Source: Granulosicoccus sp047634635 (GTDB taxonomy: Bacteria > Pseudomonadota > Gammaproteobacteria > Granulosicoccales > Granulosicoccaceae). Taken from it: a DNA stretch of 64,000 nucleotides. Below, piece after piece: positions 35,088-43,987 of this stretch. Position 1 is the stretch's first letter; each line of letters begins with the position of its first letter. Where the stretch lies: the NCBI GenBank assembly GCA_047634635.1, contig JBLIIE010000004.1, positions 1 through 64,000 of the forward strand, in the 5' to 3' direction. The translations under genes and the position numbers were made by a program. The notes under the pieces are model-generated. The model had not been told where the DNA came from, ran no database searches, and was given only the letters and a program-made list of their open reading frames with translations.

Positions 35088-36689
35088 ATGACGAACAGTG
35101 AATTGCCGGCTTCGGAGCCCAGTAAAGCTGCAGGTCCAACGGATGGTCAGTCAGGATCCTCGTCCGGGGCCGCGTCCGGGACACCTTCAGGGAATAACCC
35201 GCAGCAACGTAATCAACGTAGCAGGCATCGACAGAATCCGAACTCGAACCCAAATTCTGCACAGCGAGCTGACGGCAATAATAATAGAAACCAAAAAAAA
35301 CGTACTGGAAGAACGAACCGAAATCGTTCACGTGACAATGATGAGGGTACTGGAAATCGCATAGATCCTGGTAATCGTGCACTGAAGCCACCTCGCGTTA
35401 TCACCGAGGAAATGGACAATATCGGAAATAGAGCGTTACCTGAGCCAGCAGCTGTCGTTGAAAACGATGACGATAATTTCGGCAACCGCGATCGTCTCAA
35501 CGTTAATAACCGGTTCCCCTCAGACAGTAATCTCATTGGGTTCGAAGACCCCTACCAGGTAGGAAGCCTTGTCATGGGCGCCGCTGGAAGATCCCAGGGT
35601 AATCGAGGCAAAGGGCGTGGTAACCCGAATCAGAATCGCAGGCCGCAGGGGCAACAAGGGCAGGGGCAGCAACGTGGGCAGCGTACCGCGCAGCCGCGTC
35701 CGAACAATCGCAACAACCAGAACAACCAGAACAACCAGAACAACCAGAACAACCAGAACAACCAGAACAACCAGAACAACCAGAACAACCAGAACAACCA
35801 GAACAACCAGAACAGAAATAACCAGAATCGGAATAACCCGAGACAAGCGCCGGCTGTTAATGCAGACGGAACACCAGCGGCACCACAGGGCAATCCCAAT
35901 AATCCAAACGCTGGCCAAAGCCGCAGTCGGAACCAGAACCGCAATCGGAACCAAAACCGTAATCGGAACCAGAATAGAAACCCTCGTTCTCAGGATGATG
36001 CGGAGAGCTCTAGTAACAACACGCAAGCAGAGGGTACGACGAACGGGCCAAATTCAGCCACTGCGGTACCCACTAGTCAGGTTCAATCGTCTCCACAGGT
36101 CTCCGGTGGTAACGAGAATACCTCTGCAACAAACGTAGCAAAGGTACAGCCCGCAGCTGCAGCACCTTCGCGTCCGCCTTCTTCAACTTCTGCTGCGAAA
36201 GTAGCATCAGCTCCAGTTAGTGCTCCTGCGGCAAAAGTAGCATCAGCTCCAGTTAGTGCTCCTGCGGCAAAAGTAGCATCAGCTCCAGTTAGTGCTCCTG
36301 CGGCAAAAGCAGCATCAGCTCCAGTTAGAGCTCCTGCGGCAAAAGTAGCATCAGCTCCGGATAGTGCTCCTGTGGCAAAAGCAGCACCAGCTTCAGCCAG
36401 TGCACCTGCGAGTGTCGCTGAAGCTGCAGCACCGAAAAAACCTCGAGCACCACGTAAACCGCGCACTGCTGTAGTAAAAACGGTATCAGGTTCGCCCACA
36501 ACTGTAACTAAAAGTCGAGCTAAGCCTACTGCGTCGGCAGCATCGGTCGATGCTGCGCCCGTGGCTAAAAAGCCAAGGGCCGTAAGGAAAAAAGTGAGTA
36601 CTAAGGCTGCAGCTACTGGAGATGTAACCAAACCCAAGGCGGCTCCAAAACCTCGTGCCAAGAAGCCACCTGCGGCAAGCAGCGAGTGA
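35088..36689 (+). CDS. Low-complexity Asn/Gln/Arg- and Ala/Lys/Pro-rich protein
   Basis: The 533-residue product is almost wholly disordered. Segment 1-200 is Ser/Gly/Asn/Arg-rich with recurring GNR motifs and a more normal stretch near residues 100-165 (PPRVITEEMDNIGNRALPEP, GFEDPYQVGSLVMGAAG). Then come eleven NNQ units, several NRNQ units, six AKVASAPVSAPA units, and a basic KPRAPRKPRTA tail resembling histone H1-like bacterial proteins. It has no signal peptide. Strongly basic composition suggests nucleic-acid binding. A terminator-like hairpin follows. Codon phase is kept across both repeats, which supports real coding. Function unknown. Confidence 0.7.
   Translation: MTNSELPASEPSKAAGPTDGQSGSSSGAASGTPSGNNPQQRNQRSRHRQNPNSNPNSAQRADGNNNRNQKKRTGRTNRNRSRDNDEGTGNRIDPGNRALKPPRVITEEMDNIGNRALPEPAAVVENDDDNFGNRDRLNVNNRFPSDSNLIGFEDPYQVGSLVMGAAGRSQGNRGKGRGNPNQNRRPQGQQGQGQQRGQRTAQPRPNNRNNQNNQNNQNNQNNQNNQNNQNNQNNQNNQNNQNRNNQNRNNPRQAPAVNADGTPAAPQGNPNNPNAGQSRSRNQNRNRNQNRNRNQNRNPRSQDDAESSSNNTQAEGTTNGPNSATAVPTSQVQSSPQVSGGNENTSATNVAKVQPAAAAPSRPPSSTSAAKVASAPVSAPAAKVASAPVSAPAAKVASAPVSAPAAKAASAPVRAPAAKVASAPDSAPVAKAAPASASAPASVAEAAAPKKPRAPRKPRTAVVKTVSGSPTTVTKSRAKPTASAASVDAAPVAKKPRAVRKKVSTKAAATGDVTKPKAAPKPRAKKPPAASSE
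35712..35810 (+). repeat. Eleven perfect 9-base tandem repeats (coding NNQ)
   Basis: AACAACCAG occurs eleven times in a row without a mismatch, each unit coding Asn-Asn-Gln inside the low-complexity gene. Because 9 is a multiple of 3, unit gain or loss keeps the frame. Perfect identity at all positions points to recent slippage. Confidence 0.95.
36195..36410 (+). repeat. Six 36-base tandem repeats (coding AKVASAPVSAPA-type units)
   Basis: Six contiguous 36-base units code 12-residue Ala/Pro/Lys blocks. The first units are nearly identical at DNA level and the last two are diverged (VASAPDSAPV, AAPASASAPA). In-frame minisatellite within the same gene; no spacers, so not a CRISPR array. Confidence 0.9.
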
Positions 36690-36714
36690 TTGATTTGTAA
36701 GCGCTACATGGATC

Positions 36715-36737
36715 GGGTTGAGTTTGCAACCCTTTCT
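36715..36737 (+). terminator. Terminator-like hairpin after the repeat-rich gene
   Basis: GGGTTG (36715-36720) and CAACCC (36727-36732) form a six-base stem followed by TTTCT. Further inverted pairs at 36740-36765 (GTCCCTTA/TAAGGGAC) and 36774-36807 (AGCTTCC/GGAAGCT) fill the gap before the convergent oxidoreductase gene and may serve it. Confidence 0.5.
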
Positions 36738-36818
36738 AAGTCCCTTAGCTTTGACAGTAAGGGACCAAGATTTAGCTTCCTGAGTCGATAAATTTAGCTG
36801 GGAAGCTAGCGGTCGAAT

Positions 36819-38477
36819 TTACATATTCGGGTAGTTTGGTCCGCCACCACCCTCAGGAACCACCCAGGTAATGTTCTGGCTCGGATCTTTGATATCGCAC
36901 GTTTTGCAATGAATGCAATTTTGTGAATTGATCTGAAATCGTGGTATGTCGTCTTCAATAATCACTTCGTACACACCCACTGGGCAGTAACGCTGCGCGG
37001 GCTCTGCGTACATGGGTAAATTGTCTCTGATCGGCAATTCTGGATCGGTCAATTGCAGGTGCACTGGCTGATTTTCCTCGTGATTGGTGTTGGAAAGAAA
37101 CACCGAGGAAGATTTGTCGAAGCTGACTACGCCATCAGGCTTGGGATAATTGGGCGGTTGGCAGGCATCTGCCTTTTTCATGCTGGCATAATCCGGAATG
37201 TCATCGCGAAAATTAAACGGCAGCTTTCCACCGAAAAAATTCTGATCAAGGTAGTTGTAAGCTCCGCCCAGATACATGCCAAATTTATGCAGAGCAGGTC
37301 CCCAGTTCTTCGAGGTTTTTAGTTCATCACCTGCCCAACTGGCCAAGTATGCGTCAGTATATTCGATCAGTTCCCGACCTTCGTCACCGTTGGCCAAGGC
37401 AGTTGCGATAGTTTCTGCCGCCACCATGCCTGACTTCATAGCTGTGTGAGTGCCTTTTATTTTAGCGAAGTTAAGTGTTCCTGCATCACAACCGATCAGC
37501 AAGCCGCCGGGCATGCTCATGCGGGGTAGTGAGTTCAGCCCACCTTTGGAAATGGCTCTGGCGCCGTAACAAACGCGCTCTCCGCCTTCTAGTACCTGTT
37601 TGATGGTGGGGTGTTGTTTAAATCGCTGGAATTCATCAAAAGTACTTAGATGTGGATTTGAGTAGTTAAGATCGATGATGAGGCCAACAACAACCTGGTT
37701 GTTTTCCAGATGGTAGAGAAAACCACCGCCAGTTGATGAGGTCTCTGACAGCGGCCAGCCTGCGCCGTGAACAACGACTCCAGCTTCGTGCTTTGCGGGA
37801 TCAATCTGCCACAATTCCTTTAGGCCGATACCGTAGTGCTGTGGTGATTTGCCCTCATCGAGCTTAAATTGGCTGATCAATTGTTTACCTAAATGACCTC
37901 GGCATCCTTCGGCAAACACGGTGTATTTCGCGTGCAGTTCCATACCGCGTTCGTGGCCATCTTTCGGATTTCCAGCCTCGTCAAGGCCCATATCACCAGT
38001 AGCCACTCCTTTAATTCGGCCGTCTTCATGATAGAGAATTTCAGCTGCAGCAAAACCGGGGAAAATCTCTACGCCAAGTGCTTCGGCCTTTTCACCGAGC
38101 CAACGACTCAGATTACCCAGGCTTGCCACGTAATTTCCGTGGTTGTGCATGGTCTTGGGAGATAGGAAACCTGGCACTCGTATGGACTTAGTGGCACTAG
38201 TAAAGAAAAGGATGTCATCGCGCGTAACCGCAGTTTGCAGCGGTGCATTGTCGCTTTCCCAATCTGGAAATAATTCGGTCAGTGCTCGAGGTTCGATAAC
38301 AGCACCGGAGAGGATGTGGGCCCCAACTTCTGATCCTTTCTCCAGTACGACAACGCTTATTTCCTGCTCTTTTTCTGCCGCAATCTGCATTAACCGACAG
38401 GCTGTAGCTAGTCCGGCTGGGCCTGCGCCAACAATGACTACATCGAACTCCATCGACTCTCGTTCTTCACTACTCAT
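36819..38477 (-). CDS. Electron transfer flavoprotein-ubiquinone oxidoreductase
   Basis: This is a 552-residue ETF-QO with the N-terminal FAD motif VVIVGAGPAGLATACRLM, the second FAD segment (GGLLIGCDAGTLNFAKIKGTH), and a C-terminal 4Fe-4S domain (RYCPVGVYE, CIHCKTCDIKDPSQNI) carrying the four cluster Cys. It moves electrons from EtfAB (16.3-18 kb) to the quinone pool at the inner membrane, completing the acyl-CoA dehydrogenase route in this window. The ATG at 38477 has no close upstream coding neighbour on its strand. It is single-gene and convergent with the repeat-rich gene. Confidence 0.95.
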   Translation of the reverse strand: MSSEERESMEFDVVIVGAGPAGLATACRLMQIAAEKEQEISVVVLEKGSEVGAHILSGAVIEPRALTELFPDWESDNAPLQTAVTRDDILFFTSATKSIRVPGFLSPKTMHNHGNYVASLGNLSRWLGEKAEALGVEIFPGFAAAEILYHEDGRIKGVATGDMGLDEAGNPKDGHERGMELHAKYTVFAEGCRGHLGKQLISQFKLDEGKSPQHYGIGLKELWQIDPAKHEAGVVVHGAGWPLSETSSTGGGFLYHLENNQVVVGLIIDLNYSNPHLSTFDEFQRFKQHPTIKQVLEGGERVCYGARAISKGGLNSLPRMSMPGGLLIGCDAGTLNFAKIKGTHTAMKSGMVAAETIATALANGDEGRELIEYTDAYLASWAGDELKTSKNWGPALHKFGMYLGGAYNYLDQNFFGGKLPFNFRDDIPDYASMKKADACQPPNYPKPDGVVSFDKSSSVFLSNTNHEENQPVHLQLTDPELPIRDNLPMYAEPAQRYCPVGVYEVIIEDDIPRFQINSQNCIHCKTCDIKDPSQNITWVVPEGGGGPNYPNM

Positions 38478-38591
38478 AATGCTTTCTCAGTTTGTCTTAA
38501 GCTAAGCGACTCATTGCTGCGAGTGTCACCGCTGTTTATTCGTTCAAGTAAACCTCTATATACCAGTAAACATTCAGACTTGAACCACCGA

Positions 38592-40004
38592 TTAACCGCC
38601 AAATGTGTCCAAAGCCAGTAAATCTGTGGTCTTTCCTCGTTTTGCAGGCACAGCTACGGCATCAAATTCATTGGAGAGCCGATTGCTGAGTACTTTCATG
38701 GCTTTTTTCTCTCCGTGCACTAACAGTGCAGGTGGCTTGTTTTCAAAGCTCGCATACCAATCAATCATACCTTGTTGATCAGCGTGAGCCGAAAGCCCCC
38801 CAATGGTATGAATCTTTGCTCGTACTTGTATTTGCTGTCCCCAGATTTTTACCGACTTTTTACCGTCAACGAGTTTGCGTCCCAATGATCCGCCAGATTG
38901 ATAGCCAGCGATAATGACATGAGCATCAGGTCTCCACAGGTTGTGTTTGAGATGGTGCATGATTCGCCCGCCGGTGCACATGCCACTGCCTGCTATGACA
39001 ATGGCGCCTGATGGCATCGCGTTTATCGCTCGGGACTCGTCAGCCGTTTGGGAGAATTTAAGGTTGGGCATTGCCAGTAGAGGACCATTTTTTCGATAGT
39101 AGGCTGCGGCCTCCTCATCATAGAGATTAGTATGTTTCAAATAGACTTCACTTGCGCGGATTGCCATTGGGCTATCCAGAAAGATTTGCCAGCGCCCCAG
39201 GTCCCACTCTTTGAAATAGCGTGCCATGGTGTACAGAATCATCTGGCTACGGCCAACAGAAAAAGCGGGTATCAGGATATTGCCGCGAACACTGCTTAAT
39301 GCACTGGCAATTTCGCTAACTTCTTTTAGTGTTTCAGACCACTCCCTGTGTATGCGATTACCGTAGGTGCTTTCCATCAGAACCAAATCTGCCTTTTTTA
39401 ATAAGCTGAAATCTCTGAGAATGGGCGAGCCTCTGTGTCCCAGATCACCGCTGAACACCACGGTTCGAGTCTGATTTCCTTCTACCAGCGTGAGTTCGAC
39501 CATGGAAGAGCCGAGAATATGACCTGCATCAAACAATCTTATGGAGACACCCTGTGCGATTTCTCGCGGTGTTTCATAGTCCAGAGCTTCGAGTTGATTT
39601 ATGGTGTTTTCTACGTCAGATTGATCGTAGAGGAGCTCTAGTAAGGGTTTTCCCGCACGTTTGCGTCGTTTATTCCGATATTCAACATCGCGGGCATTGA
39701 GATGGGCCGAATCCTTGAGCAGAATCTGTACAAGGTCGCAGGTGGCGAGGTGCGTATGAATTTTCCCCTTGAAGCCTTGATCCAATAACATGGGAAGGCG
39801 GCCACAGTGATCGATATGGGCGTGGCTGAGCACGACCGCATCCAATTCAGCAGGATTAAATGGAAATGGATCATGGTTCCGCAATTGGTCTTTTCTACGA
39901 CCTTGTATGAGACCGCAGTCCAATAAAACACGGGTATTGCCTAGTTCAATGAGGTGGCAGGAGCCCGTGACTTCCCCAGCAGCACCGTAGCTTGTCAGTT
40001 TCAT
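38592..40004 (-). CDS. Beta-CASP metallo-hydrolase (RNA-processing type)
   Basis: The 470-residue metallo-beta-lactamase fold protein begins with GAAGEVTGSCHLIEL and has the zinc motif SHAHIDHCGRLP, GHILGSSMVEL, SGDLGHRGSPIL and a beta-CASP region (MESTYGNRIHRE, IPAFSVGRSQMILY). A C-terminal metallo-hydrolase segment holds GLSAHADQQGM and VHGEKKAM. This family includes CPSF73-like nucleases, so RNA cleavage is likely but the substrate is unknown. It is divergent from rlmL, with an operator-like palindrome in the shared intergenic region. Confidence 0.88.
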   Translation of the reverse strand: MKLTSYGAAGEVTGSCHLIELGNTRVLLDCGLIQGRRKDQLRNHDPFPFNPAELDAVVLSHAHIDHCGRLPMLLDQGFKGKIHTHLATCDLVQILLKDSAHLNARDVEYRNKRRKRAGKPLLELLYDQSDVENTINQLEALDYETPREIAQGVSIRLFDAGHILGSSMVELTLVEGNQTRTVVFSGDLGHRGSPILRDFSLLKKADLVLMESTYGNRIHREWSETLKEVSEIASALSSVRGNILIPAFSVGRSQMILYTMARYFKEWDLGRWQIFLDSPMAIRASEVYLKHTNLYDEEAAAYYRKNGPLLAMPNLKFSQTADESRAINAMPSGAIVIAGSGMCTGGRIMHHLKHNLWRPDAHVIIAGYQSGGSLGRKLVDGKKSVKIWGQQIQVRAKIHTIGGLSAHADQQGMIDWYASFENKPPALLVHGEKKAMKVLSNRLSNEFDAVAVPAKRGKTTDLLALDTFGG

Positions 40005-40050
40005 AGCGTTTTATCAGCCGCCGGGATCGGCGCGGCATCGGTTTCCCCGT

Positions 40051-40068
40051 ATACAATGGCTATTGTAT
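40051..40068. promoter_or_regulatory. 18-base palindrome between divergent hydrolase and rlmL genes
   Basis: ATACAAT (40051-40057), GGCT, ATTGTAT (40062-40068) is a perfect 7-4-7 inverted repeat 47 bases upstream of the hydrolase start and about 80 before the rlmL start. Such symmetry suits a dimeric repressor, though it could also be a chance match. Confidence 0.35.
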
Positions 40069-40147
40069 CCAAGACCGACCCGTTTGATCCTAATGGTCAG
40101 CGTTGTTGTGCCTAGATTTTCCATTTTCTTTAATAGGTTCCCAGATT

Positions 40148-42520
40148 TTGTCCACTTTGACCAAGCCCGCAAGCCCTTTGACGAATCTCGATGAAATTGA
40201 GCTTTATGCGACCTGTGGTTCGGGTCTGGAGGATTTGCTGGTTGAGGAATTCCGGGAATTGGGGTTTGACAGTATTCAGAGTGCTGGAGCCGGTGTTCGG
40301 TTTCGTGGTGGTCTGCATGCGGGTTATAAAGCGTGTCTATGGTCGCGAATTGCCAACCGTGTTCTTTTGCCGATCCATTCTGGCCCCGCTGCTAGTCCTG
40401 AAGCTCTTTACGAGTTAGTTCAGGAAATTGACTGGTGTGAGCATGTCGATGTCGATGGCACGCTAGCAGTCGATTTTTTCACAGCCAAGTCGGCTATTAC
40501 GCATTCACAATATGGAGCTTTGAAGGTTAAGGATGCCGTCGTTGATCAGTTTCGAGACGCACACGGACGGCGACCCAATGTAGAACGGGAAACTCCTGAT
40601 TTACGCATTAACGTTTATCTGTTTCGTGACAAGGCTAGAATAGCCATCGATTTATCGGGCAGCAGTTTGCATCGCCGGGGATATCGCGATGCGCAGGGAC
40701 TAGCACCACTTAAAGAAAATCTAGCAGCGGCGTTGTTATACGCCGCAGGTTGGCCGGCAGCGATGAAGCGAGGAACGGCGTTTGTTGATCCGATGTGCGG
40801 TTCTGGAACCCTACTTATTGAAGCTGCCATGATCGCTTGCCAGCATGCACCAGGTCTTCATCGAAATTATTTTGGCTTTGAAGGCTGGAAAGGCCACGAT
40901 GAAGATCTGTGGGGAACTCTTAAAGTGGATGCTATTCAGAGTCAACGTGATTGCAAAGTTCTGATCGCTGGATCTGATCAGGATGCTCAGGCCATTGAAA
41001 ATTGTCGGCAAAACATAGCTCAAGCAGGGCTTGAAAACGTTATTCATCTGGATAGGCTTGCAGTTAGTGATGGTCGACACAAGGATCTTGATGAATCAGT
41101 GGAGGGCTTGTTGGTCACGAACCCACCTTATGGTGAGCGACTCGCAGCCGATACACGATTTTACGCAGATCTAGGTGCTAATTTAAGTCGCTATTATGCG
41201 GGTTGGCAGTGCGCTCTGTTCACAGCAGTTGCAGCGCCGTTTCAACGTGCGCGACTGCCACTATCCACTGAACTGCATGTGAAAAATGGTGGTATCGATT
41301 GTGTTTTGCTGACAGGTTCAGTGCCGAAAAGCGGTTTAGGAAAGCGCTCGTTTGTAGATGAATCGTCGTCGGTCAACGAATCATCGTTGGCAGATGGAAC
41401 AGGTGAGGCGTCTGAATATGTGTCTGTCGATGAGCCATCTGAAGCAGGCGATAACGATTCTAATCATCCTCAGGCATCGCTATACCGATCCGCACACAGC
41501 AGTTCTGAGCCTCATCGGTCTTCTGGCATAATTGAAGTCGATGCAACGGACTTCATCAATCGCTTAAAAAAGAATCGAAAAGCACTTAAGGGTTGGGTGC
41601 GCCAAAATGACATCCATGCTTATCGCCTATACGATTCTGACTTACCGGAATTTGCTGTTGCTATCGATATTTACAGGGGGGACACCACGCATTGCGTTGT
41701 GCAGGAGTATCAGGCTCCAGCAACGGTCAATGTTGCCATGGCGCAGGCTCGTCTCAAAGTCATCATGGAGGTTGTTCCAGAGTTCCTCGACATTTCACCA
41801 GAAGATGTTCATCTGAAGGTTAGGGAGGTGCAAACGGGTCTGCAGCAATATGAGAAACAGGACAGTGCCGGCTCAAAGACAACAATGGTCCCGGAGTTTG
41901 GTGCGACGTTGGAAGTCAACTTTACAGACTACCTGGATACCGGCTTGTTTTTGGACCACCGACCAGTGCGACGTCATCTCTACAAACAAGCTGAGGGCAA
42001 ACGATTTCTAAACCTCTTCGCGTACACAGCAACAGCAACAATTGCTGCTTTGGCAGGCGGTGCTTCTAGTAGTGTCTCTGTGGATACTTCTAATCGCTAT
42101 TGTCAGTGGGCTCGCAGAAATCTGGATCGCAACCAAGCTGCCTTGCAAAACCATGAGGTAGTTAGGCAGGATGTCATGGCCTGGTTAAGAGATGCTGCAG
42201 TGGGCATTCGTGATGAGAGTATGTTCGATTTGATTCTGCTTGATCCGCCGACATTCTCGAATTCAAGTTCATTGGACGATGACTGGAATGTTCAGCGTGA
42301 TCATGTTGCTGCTATTGATGCCTGTCTCAACGTACTATCACCGGGTGGCACACTGATTTTTTCCAACAACTTTCGCAGATTCAAATTGGATGCATCGTTG
42401 TCTGAGGATTCCGATCGAGGCATCCGTGTAGAGGACAAGAGTCGTTGGTCTATCGATCGCGACTTCCAGAGAAATCCACGTATTCATCAATGCTGGTTTA
42501 TACATAAGATTGCCAAGTAG
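40148..42520 (+). CDS. rlmL: 23S rRNA (guanine) methyltransferase RlmKL fusion
   Basis: Order: THUMP-containing N-terminus (YATCGSGLEDLLVEEF), the m2G methyltransferase half with TNPPYGERL, and the m7G methyltransferase half with LNLFAYTATATIAALAGGA and ILLDPPTFSNSS. In E. coli the enzyme makes m2G2445 and m7G2069 of 23S rRNA. A TTG at 40148 is the likeliest start, because an earlier TTG at 40103 adds a non-conserved stretch; no ATG is suitable. The protein is about 790 residues against about 700 in E. coli; most of the excess is an acidic Ser-rich linker between the halves. Confidence 0.9.
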   Translation: MSTLTKPASPLTNLDEIELYATCGSGLEDLLVEEFRELGFDSIQSAGAGVRFRGGLHAGYKACLWSRIANRVLLPIHSGPAASPEALYELVQEIDWCEHVDVDGTLAVDFFTAKSAITHSQYGALKVKDAVVDQFRDAHGRRPNVERETPDLRINVYLFRDKARIAIDLSGSSLHRRGYRDAQGLAPLKENLAAALLYAAGWPAAMKRGTAFVDPMCGSGTLLIEAAMIACQHAPGLHRNYFGFEGWKGHDEDLWGTLKVDAIQSQRDCKVLIAGSDQDAQAIENCRQNIAQAGLENVIHLDRLAVSDGRHKDLDESVEGLLVTNPPYGERLAADTRFYADLGANLSRYYAGWQCALFTAVAAPFQRARLPLSTELHVKNGGIDCVLLTGSVPKSGLGKRSFVDESSSVNESSLADGTGEASEYVSVDEPSEAGDNDSNHPQASLYRSAHSSSEPHRSSGIIEVDATDFINRLKKNRKALKGWVRQNDIHAYRLYDSDLPEFAVAIDIYRGDTTHCVVQEYQAPATVNVAMAQARLKVIMEVVPEFLDISPEDVHLKVREVQTGLQQYEKQDSAGSKTTMVPEFGATLEVNFTDYLDTGLFLDHRPVRRHLYKQAEGKRFLNLFAYTATATIAALAGGASSSVSVDTSNRYCQWARRNLDRNQAALQNHEVVRQDVMAWLRDAAVGIRDESMFDLILLDPPTFSNSSSLDDDWNVQRDHVAAIDACLNVLSPGGTLIFSNNFRRFKLDASLSEDSDRGIRVEDKSRWSIDRDFQRNPRIHQCWFIHKIAK

Positions 42521-42597
42521 GCAATAGATAGATTTCGAGAAGCGTTGTTCTAGGGTTCAACGTATAGTTTGGCAAGACAACAATATTAGAGGTTTGC

Positions 42598-43701
42598 GTG
42601 GCTGAATTTTTTTACGAATATGGGCTGTTTTTTCTTAAAGCATTGACGTTTGTCATTGCGGTGGTTGTGATCATCATGGCTATTGTGGCGGCGGCTATTC
42701 GTAGTCGTGAATCGTCTGGTGGTTCTGAAGGGGGTCACATAGAGATTAAAAAATATAATGAGCGTCTCGAAGATATGCAAGAGGCTCTGTCGTACGCTCT
42801 GCTTTCTCCTGAGCTACAAAAGCAGGCTGAAAAAGATAAAAAAGTCACCGATAAGGCTGATCGCAAAGCGGCAAAACAGGCTGCGAAAAAAGCCAAAAAA
42901 CAACGTGGTACTGGTGAAACTATCGTGCCCGAAAAAGCCCGTCCTCGTCTGTATGTGATGGACTTTGATGGCGACATACGAGCCAGTGAGGTTGAAAAGC
43001 TACGCCGAGAAATAACAGCGGTACTGACCGCCGCAACTCCTGAAGATGAGGTGCTTGTCCGACTGGAAAGCGGCGGAGGCATGGTTACTTCGTATGGGTT
43101 GGCAGCTTCGCAGCTGGATCGAATCCGAGACAAGAAAATCCCCCTTACTATCGCCGTTGATAAGGTTGCTGCCAGTGGTGGTTATATGATGGCGTGTGTT
43201 GCTGACAAACTAGTCGCTGCACCGTTTGCTGTTCTTGGATCCATCGGTGTGGTCGCTCAAATACCAAACGTGCATCGCCTTCTCAAAGAATTAAAGATTG
43301 ATTTTGAAATGCTTACTGCTGGCAAATACAAGCGAACGCTGACGGTGTTTGGTGAGAACACAGACGAAGGCCGTGAGAAATTCATAGAGGACATTGAACG
43401 TATACATGCACAGTTCAAGCAGTACGTAAGTGAGCGCAGACCTGAGCTGGACATTGAGGCCGTCGCTACCGGTGAGATTTGGTCTGGGCAGGATGCATTG
43501 GATTTAAAGCTGGCCGATAAACTTTCAACCAGTGACCAATACCTTATCGAAGCTTGCGAAGAACGTGAAGTTTTGCTCATCGAGTACACCGAGAAGAAGA
43601 GCTTTATGGACAGACTTTCAATCGGGGTTCAGAGCACTATTGATGGTGTGCTGCTTAAATGGTTTGACCGATTAATGAAAAGTCGTTTTTCTATTGGTTA
43701 G
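42598..43701 (+). CDS. sohB: SohB-type S49 family inner-membrane protease
   Basis: The 367-residue protein has an N-terminal membrane helix (FFLKALTFVIAVVVIIMAIVAAAI), a very basic Lys/Ala-rich linker, and the S49 protease core with the serine in VAASGGYMMA and the general-base Lys in the AGKYKRTLTVFG region, GSIGVVAQIPN between them. SohB is an inner-membrane peptidase related to signal peptide peptidase SppA. The start is GTG at 42598, 77 bases after rlmL. A terminator-like hairpin follows the stop. Confidence 0.92.
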   Translation: MAEFFYEYGLFFLKALTFVIAVVVIIMAIVAAAIRSRESSGGSEGGHIEIKKYNERLEDMQEALSYALLSPELQKQAEKDKKVTDKADRKAAKQAAKKAKKQRGTGETIVPEKARPRLYVMDFDGDIRASEVEKLRREITAVLTAATPEDEVLVRLESGGGMVTSYGLAASQLDRIRDKKIPLTIAVDKVAASGGYMMACVADKLVAAPFAVLGSIGVVAQIPNVHRLLKELKIDFEMLTAGKYKRTLTVFGENTDEGREKFIEDIERIHAQFKQYVSERRPELDIEAVATGEIWSGQDALDLKLADKLSTSDQYLIEACEEREVLLIEYTEKKSFMDRLSIGVQSTIDGVLLKWFDRLMKSRFSIG

Positions 43702-43736
43702 TGAGACACTCAATTCCCCTCCACAGATGCCGAGAT

Positions 43737-43757
43737 ATGGCTGCTAGGCAGCCATTC
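43737..43757 (+). terminator. Terminator-like hairpin after sohB
   Basis: TGGCTGC (43738-43744) and GCAGCCA (43748-43754) form a perfect seven-base stem with a TAG loop, extended by one A-T pair, then TTCTTCC. The position, 36 bases after the sohB stop, supports termination. Confidence 0.55.
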
Positions 43758-43987
43758 TTCCTAAGATGTGCTAAATCTAAAAACTTGGCTTCATGGTCAC
43801 GTCGCTACCCGCTGCAATTGGGGTTTTCGCGCTAGTTAAGCGTCAGGTTTTTCTATCCGTATTTTCTTTGCACTAACAGGGTCCATAGCCAGTGGGTTAA
43901 TTTTCGAACTATGGGTCCGATGAACGCTCTCAGGCGTTGTCAAAGCTCATTTGAATTTAACTGGTGTAAGTCGCAAATGTAACGTTA

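Noticed and set aside
35520..36026. Long minus-strand open frame opposite the repeat-rich gene
   Set aside because: It is a mirror of the low-complexity repeats (runs of Val/Leu) with no start context; the plus-strand frame has the ribosome-binding site and continues through both repeats.
36195..36410. Regular 36-base repeats as a CRISPR array
   Set aside because: The units are contiguous, without spacers, in frame with a long coding sequence, and code Ala/Pro/Lys blocks.
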